DNA of 64,000 nucleotides from assembly GCA_025093555.1 (NCBI GenBank), contig JAIWNF010000001.1, positions 124,001-188,000 of the forward strand, in the 5' to 3' direction. Positions within the stretch are counted from its first letter, which is position 1; every line of letters starts with the position of its first letter. This DNA is from Circinella umbellata (Eukaryota > Mucoromycota > Mucoromycetes > Mucorales > Lichtheimiaceae). Shown here in pieces: positions 51,301 to 61,352 of the stretch. The notes beneath the pieces were generated by a model. It searched no databases, was not told the DNA's origin, and worked only from the letters and a program-made list of their open reading frames with translations. The translations under genes were made by a program, and so were the position numbers.

Positions 51301-53155
51301 AAACCAACTACTATCTGCTTGGACTGCGTGGGTTCTGAAGTTCTGGAGGTGGACACTTTGATGAGATTAAGCAATTCTTGAGCGGCAGAAACCATTTCAT
51401 CAGCTTTATTTATACAACGTATTTCTACACTGTCTCCAGGGATTGTCAATTTTGGGTAGTGGCTATGATCCACGACTTTACCCGGTTCAGGGTCTGTTAC
51501 AGGTTGGAGAGCTTTCTTTAATGAAGGAAAAACGTCTTCCAGAATGTTCTTGTCACCTCGTACATTATCTGTAAAAAAAATTTCTGGTTGACCATGACCA
51601 TAGAAATCGAGTGAGCGTCGTACAGCATTGAAAGCATATTTCAAATGAAAAAGTGATTTTGTTGGCACAAGAAATTGCAATCGTACTTCTTCATATTCGT
51701 TAAGAATGGTATATAATGCTGTAAACATCGGTGCACCATCAACTTTTCCAATCAGTTTAATGATTTTGAAGGAATGATCACCCTTAAGATACTTTGCGTC
51801 AAGAACCATCATTTGTTTGTCAAGTAAATGTCGAATTTCTTCGGTGTAGCTGGTGTAAAAAGAACGAAAATACTGAGGTGAAGGTATATATCCGCCATAT
51901 CCATTTTTATCGCCGAAATCAGAGAAAGGATGTAATATATTGTTGTTATTTGAGATAAAGTATTGATCAATTGTTGGATTCTCAATTCGAAACACTGCTG
52001 CATTAAGATACTGGAATTCTGATCTGGCATGTTTAAGCTTGTGAAGTTCACGTAGAATTTTTTGAAATCGTTTTGGGCCAACTGAATTTTGCATACAAGG
52101 TCGCAAAAGATCACCGACTGTTTTGGATACTCCACTTCTATGCGTCATATATCCAGGATACTGGCACTGGAGGAACTTGGGGAGTTGGCGGATAATATTT
52201 TCATTATTGGCAACCGACGTAAATGAACACTTTTCATTTTTACAGTCATAGCGTGACGCCATAATATAAAAACAACTTGAATTAAATAAAAACAGTTAAT
52301 AAAAGGCATAATATAACAAAACAAAATTCTTTGCATTGTTATGTGAAATTTTAAAGCGCTTACGTACTCAGTAATATCCACTACTCGACGTGGTTTATCT
52401 GTATATCCTTTTGACTTGAGATCAGAATTACACGTAGGGCATTTCAAAGTTTTTCCAAGCTTTTCAAGTAGTAAATGAGGAATCCAAAGAAAAATACGTG
52501 GATAATAAAGACCATTTGGATTCAGATCATCAAGTAAAGCAAAGTATGGATCTTTTGGTCGTACCCAAAACGTTCCCCTATTGTATTCTGCTGGATATTT
52601 CTCACTAACAATTCGTTTTTGGACATCAGAAAGATATTTTTGAATTACACCAGCTATTTCTGTCACGTTATCATTTGATGTGTTGTTTGATTCATTTTCA
52701 TTTACGTTTGTAGTGTCATTTGGATATTGATGGTGGGGTGTTTGCGATGTAGTGCCAATGATATCTTCAGTACCTTCTTGTCTATTAATATCCTCGTCTT
52801 CATCTTCATCATTACAATCAATTTCATCAAGAATATCATCATCAGATACATCATATTTATCTTCTTCGGATGAAGGAACCATGGTGTCAAAAAATTTTTC
52901 ACCAAGCGGTACATGATCATCATCCGCTAATAGTGATACTGGTTCTTCTTGTACAGGCGTTGCTGTACTATTCATAGATGAGTTTGATGATGAAGAATTA
53001 TTATTTATATTATTATTGACAGTCCTGTTAACAGAGGTAAATGATAATTTTTTTTGTTTGCTATCCACTTTTTTAGGACGTCCGGCGTTGTGGCCTTGAG
53101 CATTCTTTTGACCGGAAGGTCGGCCTCTTTTTTTGTAGTTGAAATTTCCCTCCAT
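48317..53155 (-). CDS. DDE-like transposase with inserted DEDDy 3'-5' exonuclease
   Basis: Six exons (53155-52368, 52275-50804, 50709-50392, 50315-49878, 49790-49432, 49369-48317) encode 1475 residues. Residues 9-29 hold two AT-hook-like cores (KRGRPSG, AGRPKK), then Asn/acidic linkers. A zinc ribbon (C239-x2-C242, C274-x4-C279) lies in a region resembling the uncharacterised fungal domain I know as DUF6729 (LYYPRIFLWIPHLLLEKLG; YMTHRSGVSKTVGDLLRPCM). A transposase-like core has VLDAKYLKGD (Asp about 422), FFTDNVRGD (Asp about 499) and CRGTNSLEGG (Glu about 1090). Between the last two sits an exonuclease (about 580-740): FDCEWP (D589, E591), GDLNK (D649), YAALDAW (Y722, D726), the WRN/EXD DEDDy pattern. 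The C-terminus is Ser-rich with CxxC-type cysteines. Frames are intact, so the element may be active. Catalytic assignment of the DDE residues is inferred. Confidence 0.8.
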
Positions 53156-53402
53156 TGTGAAAAAAAAACAAAATTATTCAATGCGCTTGAATATGGTTTA
53201 ATGTAGTTGAATGTGGGGGAATGGAGTTAAATGGCGTTGAATAAAATAGCGGTGGGAAAGATGAAACACTTAGAACAAAAGATATTTTATAATGCGTTAT
53301 GCAGGCACCCACAACCTTTTCGCTCTCCAAAAAAAATTAATTGCAGACATAGCAACAGATTTTATTAAATCGAGTTCCTATTGGCCTAGATTATTAATTT
53401 TA
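53156..53402. other. Short spacer upstream of the exonuclease-transposase gene
   Basis: Contains near-repeats of GTTGAAT/GGAATGGAGTT-type sequence at 53180-53250 and GCAGGCACCC at 53301-53310. The promoter of the transposase gene and probably one end of its element lie here. No target duplication was recognised. Confidence 0.4.
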
Positions 53403-53732
53403 TTAACTTCTTCTCTGATTGGCTTTAGTGGCCCCAACTACGGTATCCGCACCATAAATTGACTTACCGGACATATAATAACCCTTAAAGAGAAAGCCAA
53501 AAGCAGCTACGTACAGTACAGTATAGGCTGAAGCAGCAGAAAATAAAGAGCAATGGATATCATCATGCATTATTGTCCCCTTGCTAACTATAAGTAAAAG
53601 GTAATTTGCCATATCGAGACTTATATTTACATTAATTAAAAGTTTTTTAAACTTACCATTTACATAACTAGCCGAATTAGCAAGAGAGATGCTAGCAATT
53701 CGTATATACTGATATCTAAAAATACCTTCCAC
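53403..53732 (-). CDS. Small membrane protein, 86 residues, unknown function
   Basis: Two exons (53732-53657, 53587-53403) with donor GTAAGT and acceptor TATAG, phase 1, total 261 bases including stop. The product starts MEGIFRYQYIRIASISLANS and has one good membrane segment (AYTVLYVAAFGFLFKGYYM) followed by a short basic C-terminus (ATKANQRRS). I do not recognise the family. Size, single span and basic end would fit a small mitochondrial or ER membrane subunit, but nothing specific supports that. It starts only 248 bases from the transposase gene's start codon side and could be either host or element cargo. Confidence 0.6.
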   Translation of the reverse strand: MEGIFRYQYIRIASISLANSASYVNGKFKKLLINVNISLDMANYLLLIVSKGTIMHDDIHCSLFSAASAYTVLYVAAFGFLFKGYYMSGKSIYGADTVVGATKANQRRS

Positions 53733-55847
53733 TATTCGATATATTATTCATTGCCTACGTATATTACTTTTTGGTTGTCATTTATTTTCTGTGAGTTGTT
53801 CTAATGTAACTATGGCTGTCAAATTCTTCATTGTCGATTACTATTTTAGTTCGTTTTTAATCGTGGGCTTAATACAATAAAATAGGATCGCTAATTTCAA
53901 CAATATGTGTACCATCAGATATGACCGTTTGGGAAAAGACACGATTTTGAAGCTAAACTTAAAATCAATTGTTTTATTTTACGAATACAGCATTTGAAGA
54001 TGCGAAAAAAAAAATACACACATGTGAGTATCACAGAATATTTCATCATTAAAATATATGATTAATAATGACCTATTGGTTTCAAAGGGAAAGCATCAAG
54101 TACTGCCTGTTTACTGTCATTATTTGTAAAATACAGTAATTTCTCATCAAACTGGTATTTTGCTAAACCGAAACATTATTTTTTTAAATACTCGGTGAAT
54201 ACTGAAGATTTGGTAAGCCTGTATTTGGTGAACCTGCCCAAATATTTACTTGAGTTATAATAGTCATTTATTATTGTTATTTTGTAGACGTAATGTCAGC
54301 TTTATTAGTAATGCAAACTTTCTTAAACGTCATATCAGCGCTTTCCTTTGTTTTGAATTGCTTGTTGCTTTTGTGTAGTGAATAAAAGTATTTAAATTGT
54401 TCTTATCTCGGAGAAGTCTAGGAACATAAATTGTTGGCAATAATATTTTTTTTGCCATTTCACAGGCATGTCTTTTTTTAGTTCTTGATCTACAGTACCT
54501 GTTATTTATTATCTAACATGTGACCCTGCTGTTGATACAATTTATCTCTATACTGTACATTTAGACAACTGCTCATTATGCTCTATTATATTAATATTGT
54601 ACATATGTTGCTATTAATTAATCCAATTGTTCACCTATTTTCAATAATCTATTAATGTTATTATTTTATCGCTAGAAGTTAAAACCACAGTAGCAAGACT
54701 ATTTTAAACAATAAGCTGTATTATATAAACAGTCATTTTTTTATCTTGTAGAGCTTAATCTAATCATATAGATGTTCTATAACCTCAAGCTAAGTCTCAA
54801 AAGTTCGTTAAACCAGTGTTTTTTAACTGATACAGATTCCCACATATAAAGAGTGTTGGTTTAATGGAAAAACTCTGTACCATGAAAGATATCGATAATA
54901 ATAATAATATACTAGCAGAATATCATACTATAAAACTGTTTAGTATTATGATGATTACTTTCCGTCTTTCTTCTAAGTCAACTTATAATTAAAAATCTCA
55001 CCAAAAATTTCAGTGGGTCAATCTTATGTACAATGTGATTGATAGCGGTTATACTATGGATGGTAAAAGAAAGTGGATCAAAATCTACTGATGCCTAGCT
55101 GCTCTGAGCGACCATTAAAGATAGCGAAACTACTACTTCTTGTTATGATTACTGCAGGAATTATTAAACTAAAAATGTGTTTGAATAGACATATTTAGTA
55201 TTGTACAATTTTTCTGTTTATATATTGGCAGCAATTTAAATAAGATCATGAAGAAGTAAAGGAATCGAAAAATCACATCCTACTCACTTCTCGCAATACT
55301 CAATTCATAGCAATTTTGTGCAATTTTGGAAGATCGCTAGAACCATCAAAACAGAGAAGAACACTCATTATTCGTAAAAGATATAAAAATTATTTTTACC
55401 ACAGTAGTGGATGATGTAACCGGCGAATAATACTAAATGGCAACTCGTTTTTCTAATCTCAGCCCATACTACTATCCATTCCCAGGATTTTCTTCCAAAT
55501 TCAAATGCATAATAAATGTCGGCATAGAAGATAGGGAGAGAAAGACAATAATAACTGTATTATAGTAATTTGTGCCAAAGAAAATCGCAAATCTGAATAA
55601 TTCATTCTATTGAAATAGCAACTATGCTACTTGGAAAACAAACATAAATTGATGAATGCCTCAGAGTGTATTATGAAAATTACACACAAAGGAGAAATAA
55701 TAAGCCCGTTTTACAGAAGTGGATTAAAAAAACAAGGTTTACGTATTACGCATTATAGGTCGTAACTTTTTCCCTCCCGAACGAGTCTTTTTCTTTTTTA
55801 ATTCCCCATACTTTTTCTTTCTTATAAACATACAGAATATTATAAAT
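53733..55847. other. Gene-poor region, 2.1 kb
   Basis: AT-rich, no convincing frames. Short protein-like fragments near 55027-55090 (MYNVIDSGYTMDGKRKWIKI) and 55437-55560 on the plus strand are isolated and interrupted, perhaps remains of an old element. The last 150 bases are the promoter of the aminopeptidase gene, with TTTCTTTTTTA pyrimidine tracts. Confidence 0.45.
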
Positions 55848-57709
55848 ATGAGACCATTCACTGCACTATCCTTACTCTGTGCTGCTGCTTTATGTGTTCA
55901 AGCTGAAGTTCAAAATGACCAACAAATCATTAAACAAGACGACGATGTAGTAGCAACAGAACCGCATCTCATAAAGGTTGAGTATGTACTCTTTTTTTTT
56001 TCAGTTAGTTATCGTCATGGTAACTACATTTATTACGTTGCTTATAAAAATAAAAACTCATTCTAATTTATTTATAGTGAAGAAACGCAGCCCAAATGGT
56101 TGAATGAAGCACAAGTCCATGACCTTATAAAGAAAGGAACTAAATTTATGGACATTACTGACCACCAAGAAGACGAAGATAGAGTCATTGCAACTCGTGA
56201 AAGCAGTAAATATCAAGATAACTTTTTATATATTTTATCACCGCTATTGACTAAATAACTACTACTACTATTATTATTCTTTCTTGTCGTAGAGGTCCCA
56301 ACCACAGTTTCTTATCAAACTGAAGCTGACACGTTTATTCAAAAGTTGGAAACCACATTTATGCGGCAGTGGCTAGAAAAATTCACATCATTCTACACTC
56401 GGTATTACAAATCCTCCTGGGGAGCAGAATCATGTGCCTGGTTAATTGAAACCGTTCGTGAAATCGCAAAACCCGCTGGTGATCGTGTTACTGTTAACGA
56501 GTTTAAGCATTCGGTAAGAAAGGACGTTCATCTTTTCACAGACTTTTCAATGAATCCTTTCTTGTTCTTTTTTTTTATTTACTAAACCCTCAATTATACG
56601 CCATGAAACCGCCTGTATAACATTTTCGTGGGCTTATCTGTTGTTCGTTTATCCCCGATCTCCCCAATCACGGTGCTTTTTTTTTTACATAATAACATAT
56701 TTTGTAGTGGGCACAATTTTCAATCATTGCAAGGTTTGAAGGATCCGATCCAGATCTTGAAAACGAAGCTATTGTTATTAGCGCACATCAAGATTCTGTC
56801 AATCAATGGTTCCCAAGTCTTGGTAGATCACCTGGTGCTGATGTAAGTTTATTCCCCTTTTTTTGTTCCTTTATCCTCGCCACCACCTCCTGTATCGAGG
56901 ATAAAGGGGAAAATATAAGAGGCAGGGACAAAAGATTTAATTTTCTGTGCAATTCATCAGTTGCTGTATTCCTAATATTTCTTTTTATATGATATATAAT
57001 GTATGTCTAGGATGATGGTAGTGGTACGGTTACCATTTTGGAGGTTTTCCGTGTTCTTGTTGAAAATGAGTTCAAGCCTGAACGTCCTGTTGAGTTCCAT
57101 TGGTATAGCGGTGAAGAAGGAGGACTTTTAGGTTCACAAGAAGTGGCAAAACAATATTATAAGGAGGGTAGAGATGTTGTTGCCATGGTTCAAAATGATA
57201 TGACAGGTTATGTTCTTGATTCTGATACTGAAGTGATCGGTCTTGTTACTGATTATGTTAATGATAAGGTATATAAATAGAGACAGAGCTATTATTAGTG
57301 CTTGTATTCATGTTATTCCTACTCACTCTCGTATACCAACGTATGTATTTCGTAGTTGACTGATTTCCTCCGCCAGTTGATTGGAACTTATGCAACAATT
57401 CCATATGTTGAAACCAAGTGTGGCTATGCTTGCAGTGGTAATTAATTATTGGCTAAATATTTATAAGCGAAGAGGAACGGCACACAAGAAATCAAGCAGA
57501 CCCTAATATTATTTATTATCATAGATCACGCATCATGGCGCAAATACGGCTATCCATCCTCTTTCATGATTGAAAGTGAATTCGAAAAGTCGAATCAACA
57601 TATTCATACTTTGGATGATGTTATCAAATATTTATCTTTTGATCATATGTTGCAATTCTCAAGAGTTCTTGTTGGTTTTGCTGTTGAAGCATCTCATGCT
57701 GATCATTAA
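55848..57709 (+). CDS. Secreted M28-family aminopeptidase (leucine aminopeptidase type)
   Basis: Seven exons (55848-55981, 56078-56205, 56293-56513, 56708-56842, 57011-57268, 57356-57437, 57525-57709) encode 380 residues. A signal peptide ([19 protein letters not shown], cleavage after Ala) and a propeptide-like acidic region precede the catalytic domain. M28 metal ligands are all visible: ISAHQDS (His), GADDDGSG (bridging Asp), WYSGEEGG (catalytic Glu and ligand Glu), QNDMTGY (Asp), QHIHTLDDV (His). Cys residues in TKCGYACSD fit a loop disulfide. It removes N-terminal residues from peptides outside the cell or in the vacuole. Exon 1 uses donor GTATGT, giving HLIKVDEETQ at the junction. Length matches fungal Lap1-type enzymes. 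Confidence 0.93.
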
Positions 57710-57942
57710 CCATCCAAGAAAATTAAAATACATAGTGATTTTACATTATTTAAACACATTACGAAGGAAAATAAAAGATGGAATATGGTCGTGACGAAAA
57801 AAAATAAATAAATTAATGTCTTTTCTTATTATTTTTTTGGTTTTTTTTTTATTTCTAATTGTGGATATTTACTAGTGGCAGAAAAAAAATGCTAATATAA
57901 TCAAGTTGGAGTGGGGTCAATGGTATTCATACTATATATTAT

Positions 57943-58843
57943 CTATGCACTTTTATCCGAATCCAGGTAATTTGGATCATTTCCAAGCTTTCGACTAAGG
58001 TTTTCATACCACGTTTGAAATGCTTTAACGGGTAAATATCCTCGGTCGGTAACAGTTGCGAGCGGAATGGCGTTCATAGGTAAATCTTGCTGGACAAAAG
58101 AAGTGACATAGTTGTACAAATTATCCAGAATCTTCGATGCAAGTTGTCCCGCTTGGTTTAAATTAGTCGGTGGTTTGATGATAGCCATTACTGAATCACC
58201 ACTACCTGTTGTATCCATCATGGAATTTGCCCCTGCACTTTCCATTTGTTGTTGTATGACTTCAATAGGCTCAATAGAGATCCCGAGTGTAGCTGGTGTA
58301 GATGTTTGCATCGTATTGTTATTATTATTAGAACTGTTTTGTCGCAATCGAAAAATCGCGCTAGGTTTCTCGTTTAGTAAGCTATGAATTCATAATAAAT
58401 AAAACTATCAGTTTTCATGATCATAACAATATTATAGCTCGAATAAAAGAAAATAAAGTCATATTGTTTCCGAAAAATAATAACATACACGCCCAAAAAT
58501 TGCCATTCTTTGTTTGGCCATAATAAATGAACCGTAGCACCAAAACCGGGTTGGAAGGGTATAGTTCCAAGAAGAAATACAACAATATGGTTAATAGCTT
58601 GGGCATCGGTTAGCTCAAAAACATATTTGTTCACGTCGACTTGTTGAAGATTGGTTTGGACCTGCAGTTGTATATGTAATTCGCGTAGCACAGCACATAA
58701 ATAAACAATGTATCATGTATCGTATACAAAAAAAAAGAGTACAAGAAAAGTAAGTTATACTATTCATTTATACAAAAAATAATATATTATTATTATTATT
58801 ATTATTACCATACCAGTCTGCCCGCGACAATGCAGCCAAACAT
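57943..58843 (-). CDS. OPI10: Hikeshi / OPI10 family protein (Hsp70 nuclear import carrier)
   Basis: Three exons (58843-58814, 58661-58489, 58381-57943) encode 213 residues, near the usual 200. Family motifs: MFGCIVAGRLVQTNLQQVD at the start, INHIVVFLLGTIPFQPGFGA, then WPNKEWQFLG and LLNEKPSAIFRLR. Hikeshi binds FG-nucleoporins and ATP-Hsp70 and carries Hsp70 into the nucleus during heat stress; yeast OPI10 is linked to inositol secretion. Exon 2 must end at the GTATGT donor after GGCGT to keep frame (FLGVLLNEKPS). An inserted Asn/Met/Thr-rich stretch separates the N-terminal domain from the C-terminal helices (ASKILDNLYNYVTSFVQQ). Confidence 0.93.
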
Positions 58844-59051
58844 GGTGTATATATGTATGGGTGGATGTAAAAAAACACGATCTGTGTAAAAAGTAAACTA
58901 AAACCGAAAAGTGAGGAAAAGTAGAAAGAAAAGGTTATGGAAAAAAAAAAAGCAACGAGCTATTTTTTTTTGTATCGGGAGATGAATTAATTGATTATGC
59001 AAAAAAAAAATAATAATAATAAAAAAAAAATAAAGTGACTGTTCACTTTAT

Positions 59052-60152
59052 TTAATCTTCTTGATCTTCCTCCTCTTTATGACTATCATCTTGCTTCGAT
59101 ACCCCTGTTCGTCGAAGTATAGAAAAATATAAAGGTCCCCATCCTTCTGTTCTATCTGGTAAAACAATCCAGCCATATTTTGTTCGTTCACCAATAGGCC
59201 ATGTCTTTTTCACCACTTCAACGGGCACTTTCCCTTTACGGATCATTTTGGAAACGACTTTATCATTTTCTACCGAACTAATGGAGCATGTACCATAGAC
59301 CACCAAACCTCCAACACATACCGAGTGGACTGCTGCTTTTAATAATTTAAGTTGTCTTTCAGAATTATAAACAGTTCGTTTTGGGGACCATTGCTCGAAT
59401 TCCTTATCATCGTGTAATAAGTGACGCTCTGAACTGCAAGGTGCGTCAAGAAGAACTTTATCGTATTGTTCAGGTTCAGAATACCATTTGGTTCCATCTT
59501 TACCCATCACTGTAATTCGCTCATCCTTGGGTGGCAAATACCCATCGAAAACTTGACGTAATCGACGTCTTCGATCAGGAGATAATTCATTCACGGTCAG
59601 CGATCCATACTCTCCTAATCGTTGCATGATAGAAATAGATTTTCCACCAGGTGCAGCACATAAGTCCAATACACGGTCATCAGGTTGAATGTCCAATGCT
59701 TCTGTTGCTAAAACCGATCCAGCATCCAAAATATAATAGTCAGTTATACCAAAACGGTCTTTTTGTGGTGGAGGAAATCGTCGTTCTTGTACCTCGTCTT
59801 CTTTTTCAATATTGGCGAGAGCAAAACATGGAATACTAACAAACGAAGAAAGTGGGACCAGTTCGGGTAGCATGGGTAATCGTTCTTTGAAATCGTCTGT
59901 ATTGCTATACTTGTTGACCATAATACAATGGCGAACTGGTTTTTTTAATGCTTCAATTAATGTTTGCCATCGTTCATGGCCATATTCTTGTTCATAAAAG
60001 TTACTGAACGCATTAAAAATGGCATCGCGACGCTCTTGTTCTCGGACAGCTGCTTTTTCCTTGGCTTTAGATTTAGCAGGCTTTTTGCTTTTGGACGCTT
60101 CGATTTTACGCGCTAACCGTTCAGCTCGACGATCACTTCCTCCTTCTCCCAT
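59052..60152 (-). CDS. RNA m5C methyltransferase, NSUN3/NSUN4 type
   Basis: A single-exon frame of 366 residues, the only larger intronless gene in the window. A basic N-terminus (RRAERLARKIEASKSKKPAK) could serve mitochondrial or nucleolar targeting. The SAM-binding fold shows VLDLCAAPGGKSISIMQ (motif I). Motif IV is LLDAPCSSERHLLHDD and motif VI is VVYGTCSISSVENDKVV, giving the paired cysteines of the RNA m5C enzymes (motif VI Cys nucleophile, motif IV Cys for release). The DAPCSSxRH form resembles NSUN3/NSUN4, which act on mitochondrial tRNA-Met or rRNA, more than Nop2 or Trm4. No PUA or Nop2 extension is present. The C-terminus is acidic (HKEEEDQED). Confidence 0.9.
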   Translation of the reverse strand: MGEGGSDRRAERLARKIEASKSKKPAKSKAKEKAAVREQERRDAIFNAFSNFYEQEYGHERWQTLIEALKKPVRHCIMVNKYSNTDDFKERLPMLPELVPLSSFVSIPCFALANIEKEDEVQERRFPPPQKDRFGITDYYILDAGSVLATEALDIQPDDRVLDLCAAPGGKSISIMQRLGEYGSLTVNELSPDRRRRLRQVFDGYLPPKDERITVMGKDGTKWYSEPEQYDKVLLDAPCSSERHLLHDDKEFEQWSPKRTVYNSERQLKLLKAAVHSVCVGGLVVYGTCSISSVENDKVVSKMIRKGKVPVEVVKKTWPIGERTKYGWIVLPDRTEGWGPLYFSILRRTGVSKQDDSHKEEEDQED

Positions 60153-61352
60153 GTCAAAAAAAAAAAAAAAATTGAGGAAAAAAGTAGATTCGGAGGTTGT
60201 TAAAAAAATTAGTTAATTCCTCTTTTGATTCTGGGTTTCCATAGTAACGCAACAAAGCCTCTCTCTCTCTCAAAGCATATTTGTTGCGACAACAGATAAA
60301 TTAAAACTTTGATCATGAGAGATCCTAATATATAAATAAATATATATTCTGTTAGTCCGTTTGTAGTGAGGTCTTAAAGTTTCAATTATTGTGTATGTTA
60401 CTATTTTATATGCTATTGTTTTCTTTATTATAAATTTTAACTTACTGTCATTATCATATTGACGGAGACAGTAAAGTACTTGTCTTAATATAGAATATTA
60501 ATAGTCTACGACCTTTTACAATTATTCTCTGGACTTCCTTTTTCATTGTTGTCGTCATTTTTATATACTCAAGTCGATGGGCTTAATAAATACAACTATA
60601 ATAATTCTACAGAACATGATAGAACCCTGAATGATAAAAAGCAGAATTGATTATAATTTGGGTATAACCAAATCTGGTTCAGTTTTTCTTCAGAGATAAT
60701 AAATTTTCGGGGTAAGGGCGATAACCGGATCTACCCATATGCACCTGACCATCCTCTTTTCTCTTTTCTTTTTTCCCGCATCCACAACAAAATGACGAAT
60801 AAATAAATTAAAAAAAAAACGTCGGAAACCTTTTAATAAAGAAAGTAAATTGTATAGTCGATATAGCTTAAAGTAGTGCAGATAATAGTTGATCAGGTAA
60901 CATAAATGGAAGCGATGAATTGTTGGGTTGATCAAAGTGGAGTTTATAAAAATTGGTGACCCAAAGCTGGCTCGTGCACCCAACAAAAGAATGGAATGAT
61001 AAAAAAAAACGTCATACATTTGAACATTGTAGTAAGAAAAAAAAAATATAGATTGAACAATTCATATTTTACACTAACATTATAAGTCTGCGAGAAACGA
61101 AGAAAAGAGTGATCACTGGGGTGACACAATAACAAAATATTGCCAGTGAATAACAATAACAAAAAAGAAGTGAGATACTTATAACGATCTGGAACTTTTC
61201 TCCCAGATTTTCTTTTTATCCCATCCCAACATCCCTTTCTTTTTTCTTCTTCTTCTCTTTTCTTGTTTTATTTTATTTTATACTTTATCTTTGCATAACT
61301 GTAAATTTATCTTAAAAAAACAACAACCGGTTTTTGGTGATATTATTTTCAT
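60153..61352. other. Divergent intergenic region
   Basis: Spacer between the methyltransferase (-) and the phosphorylase-kinase subunit (+), so it should hold both promoters. AT-rich with TTCTTCTTCTC pyrimidine tracts at 61235-61265 close to the plus-strand gene. No gene or tRNA recognised. Confidence 0.55.

Noticed and set aside
48055..53310. GGGTACC (48055) and GGCACCC (53304) as inverted ends of the exonuclease-transposase element
   Set aside because: Similarity stops after about seven bases and the flanking nine bases do not match, so no target duplication.
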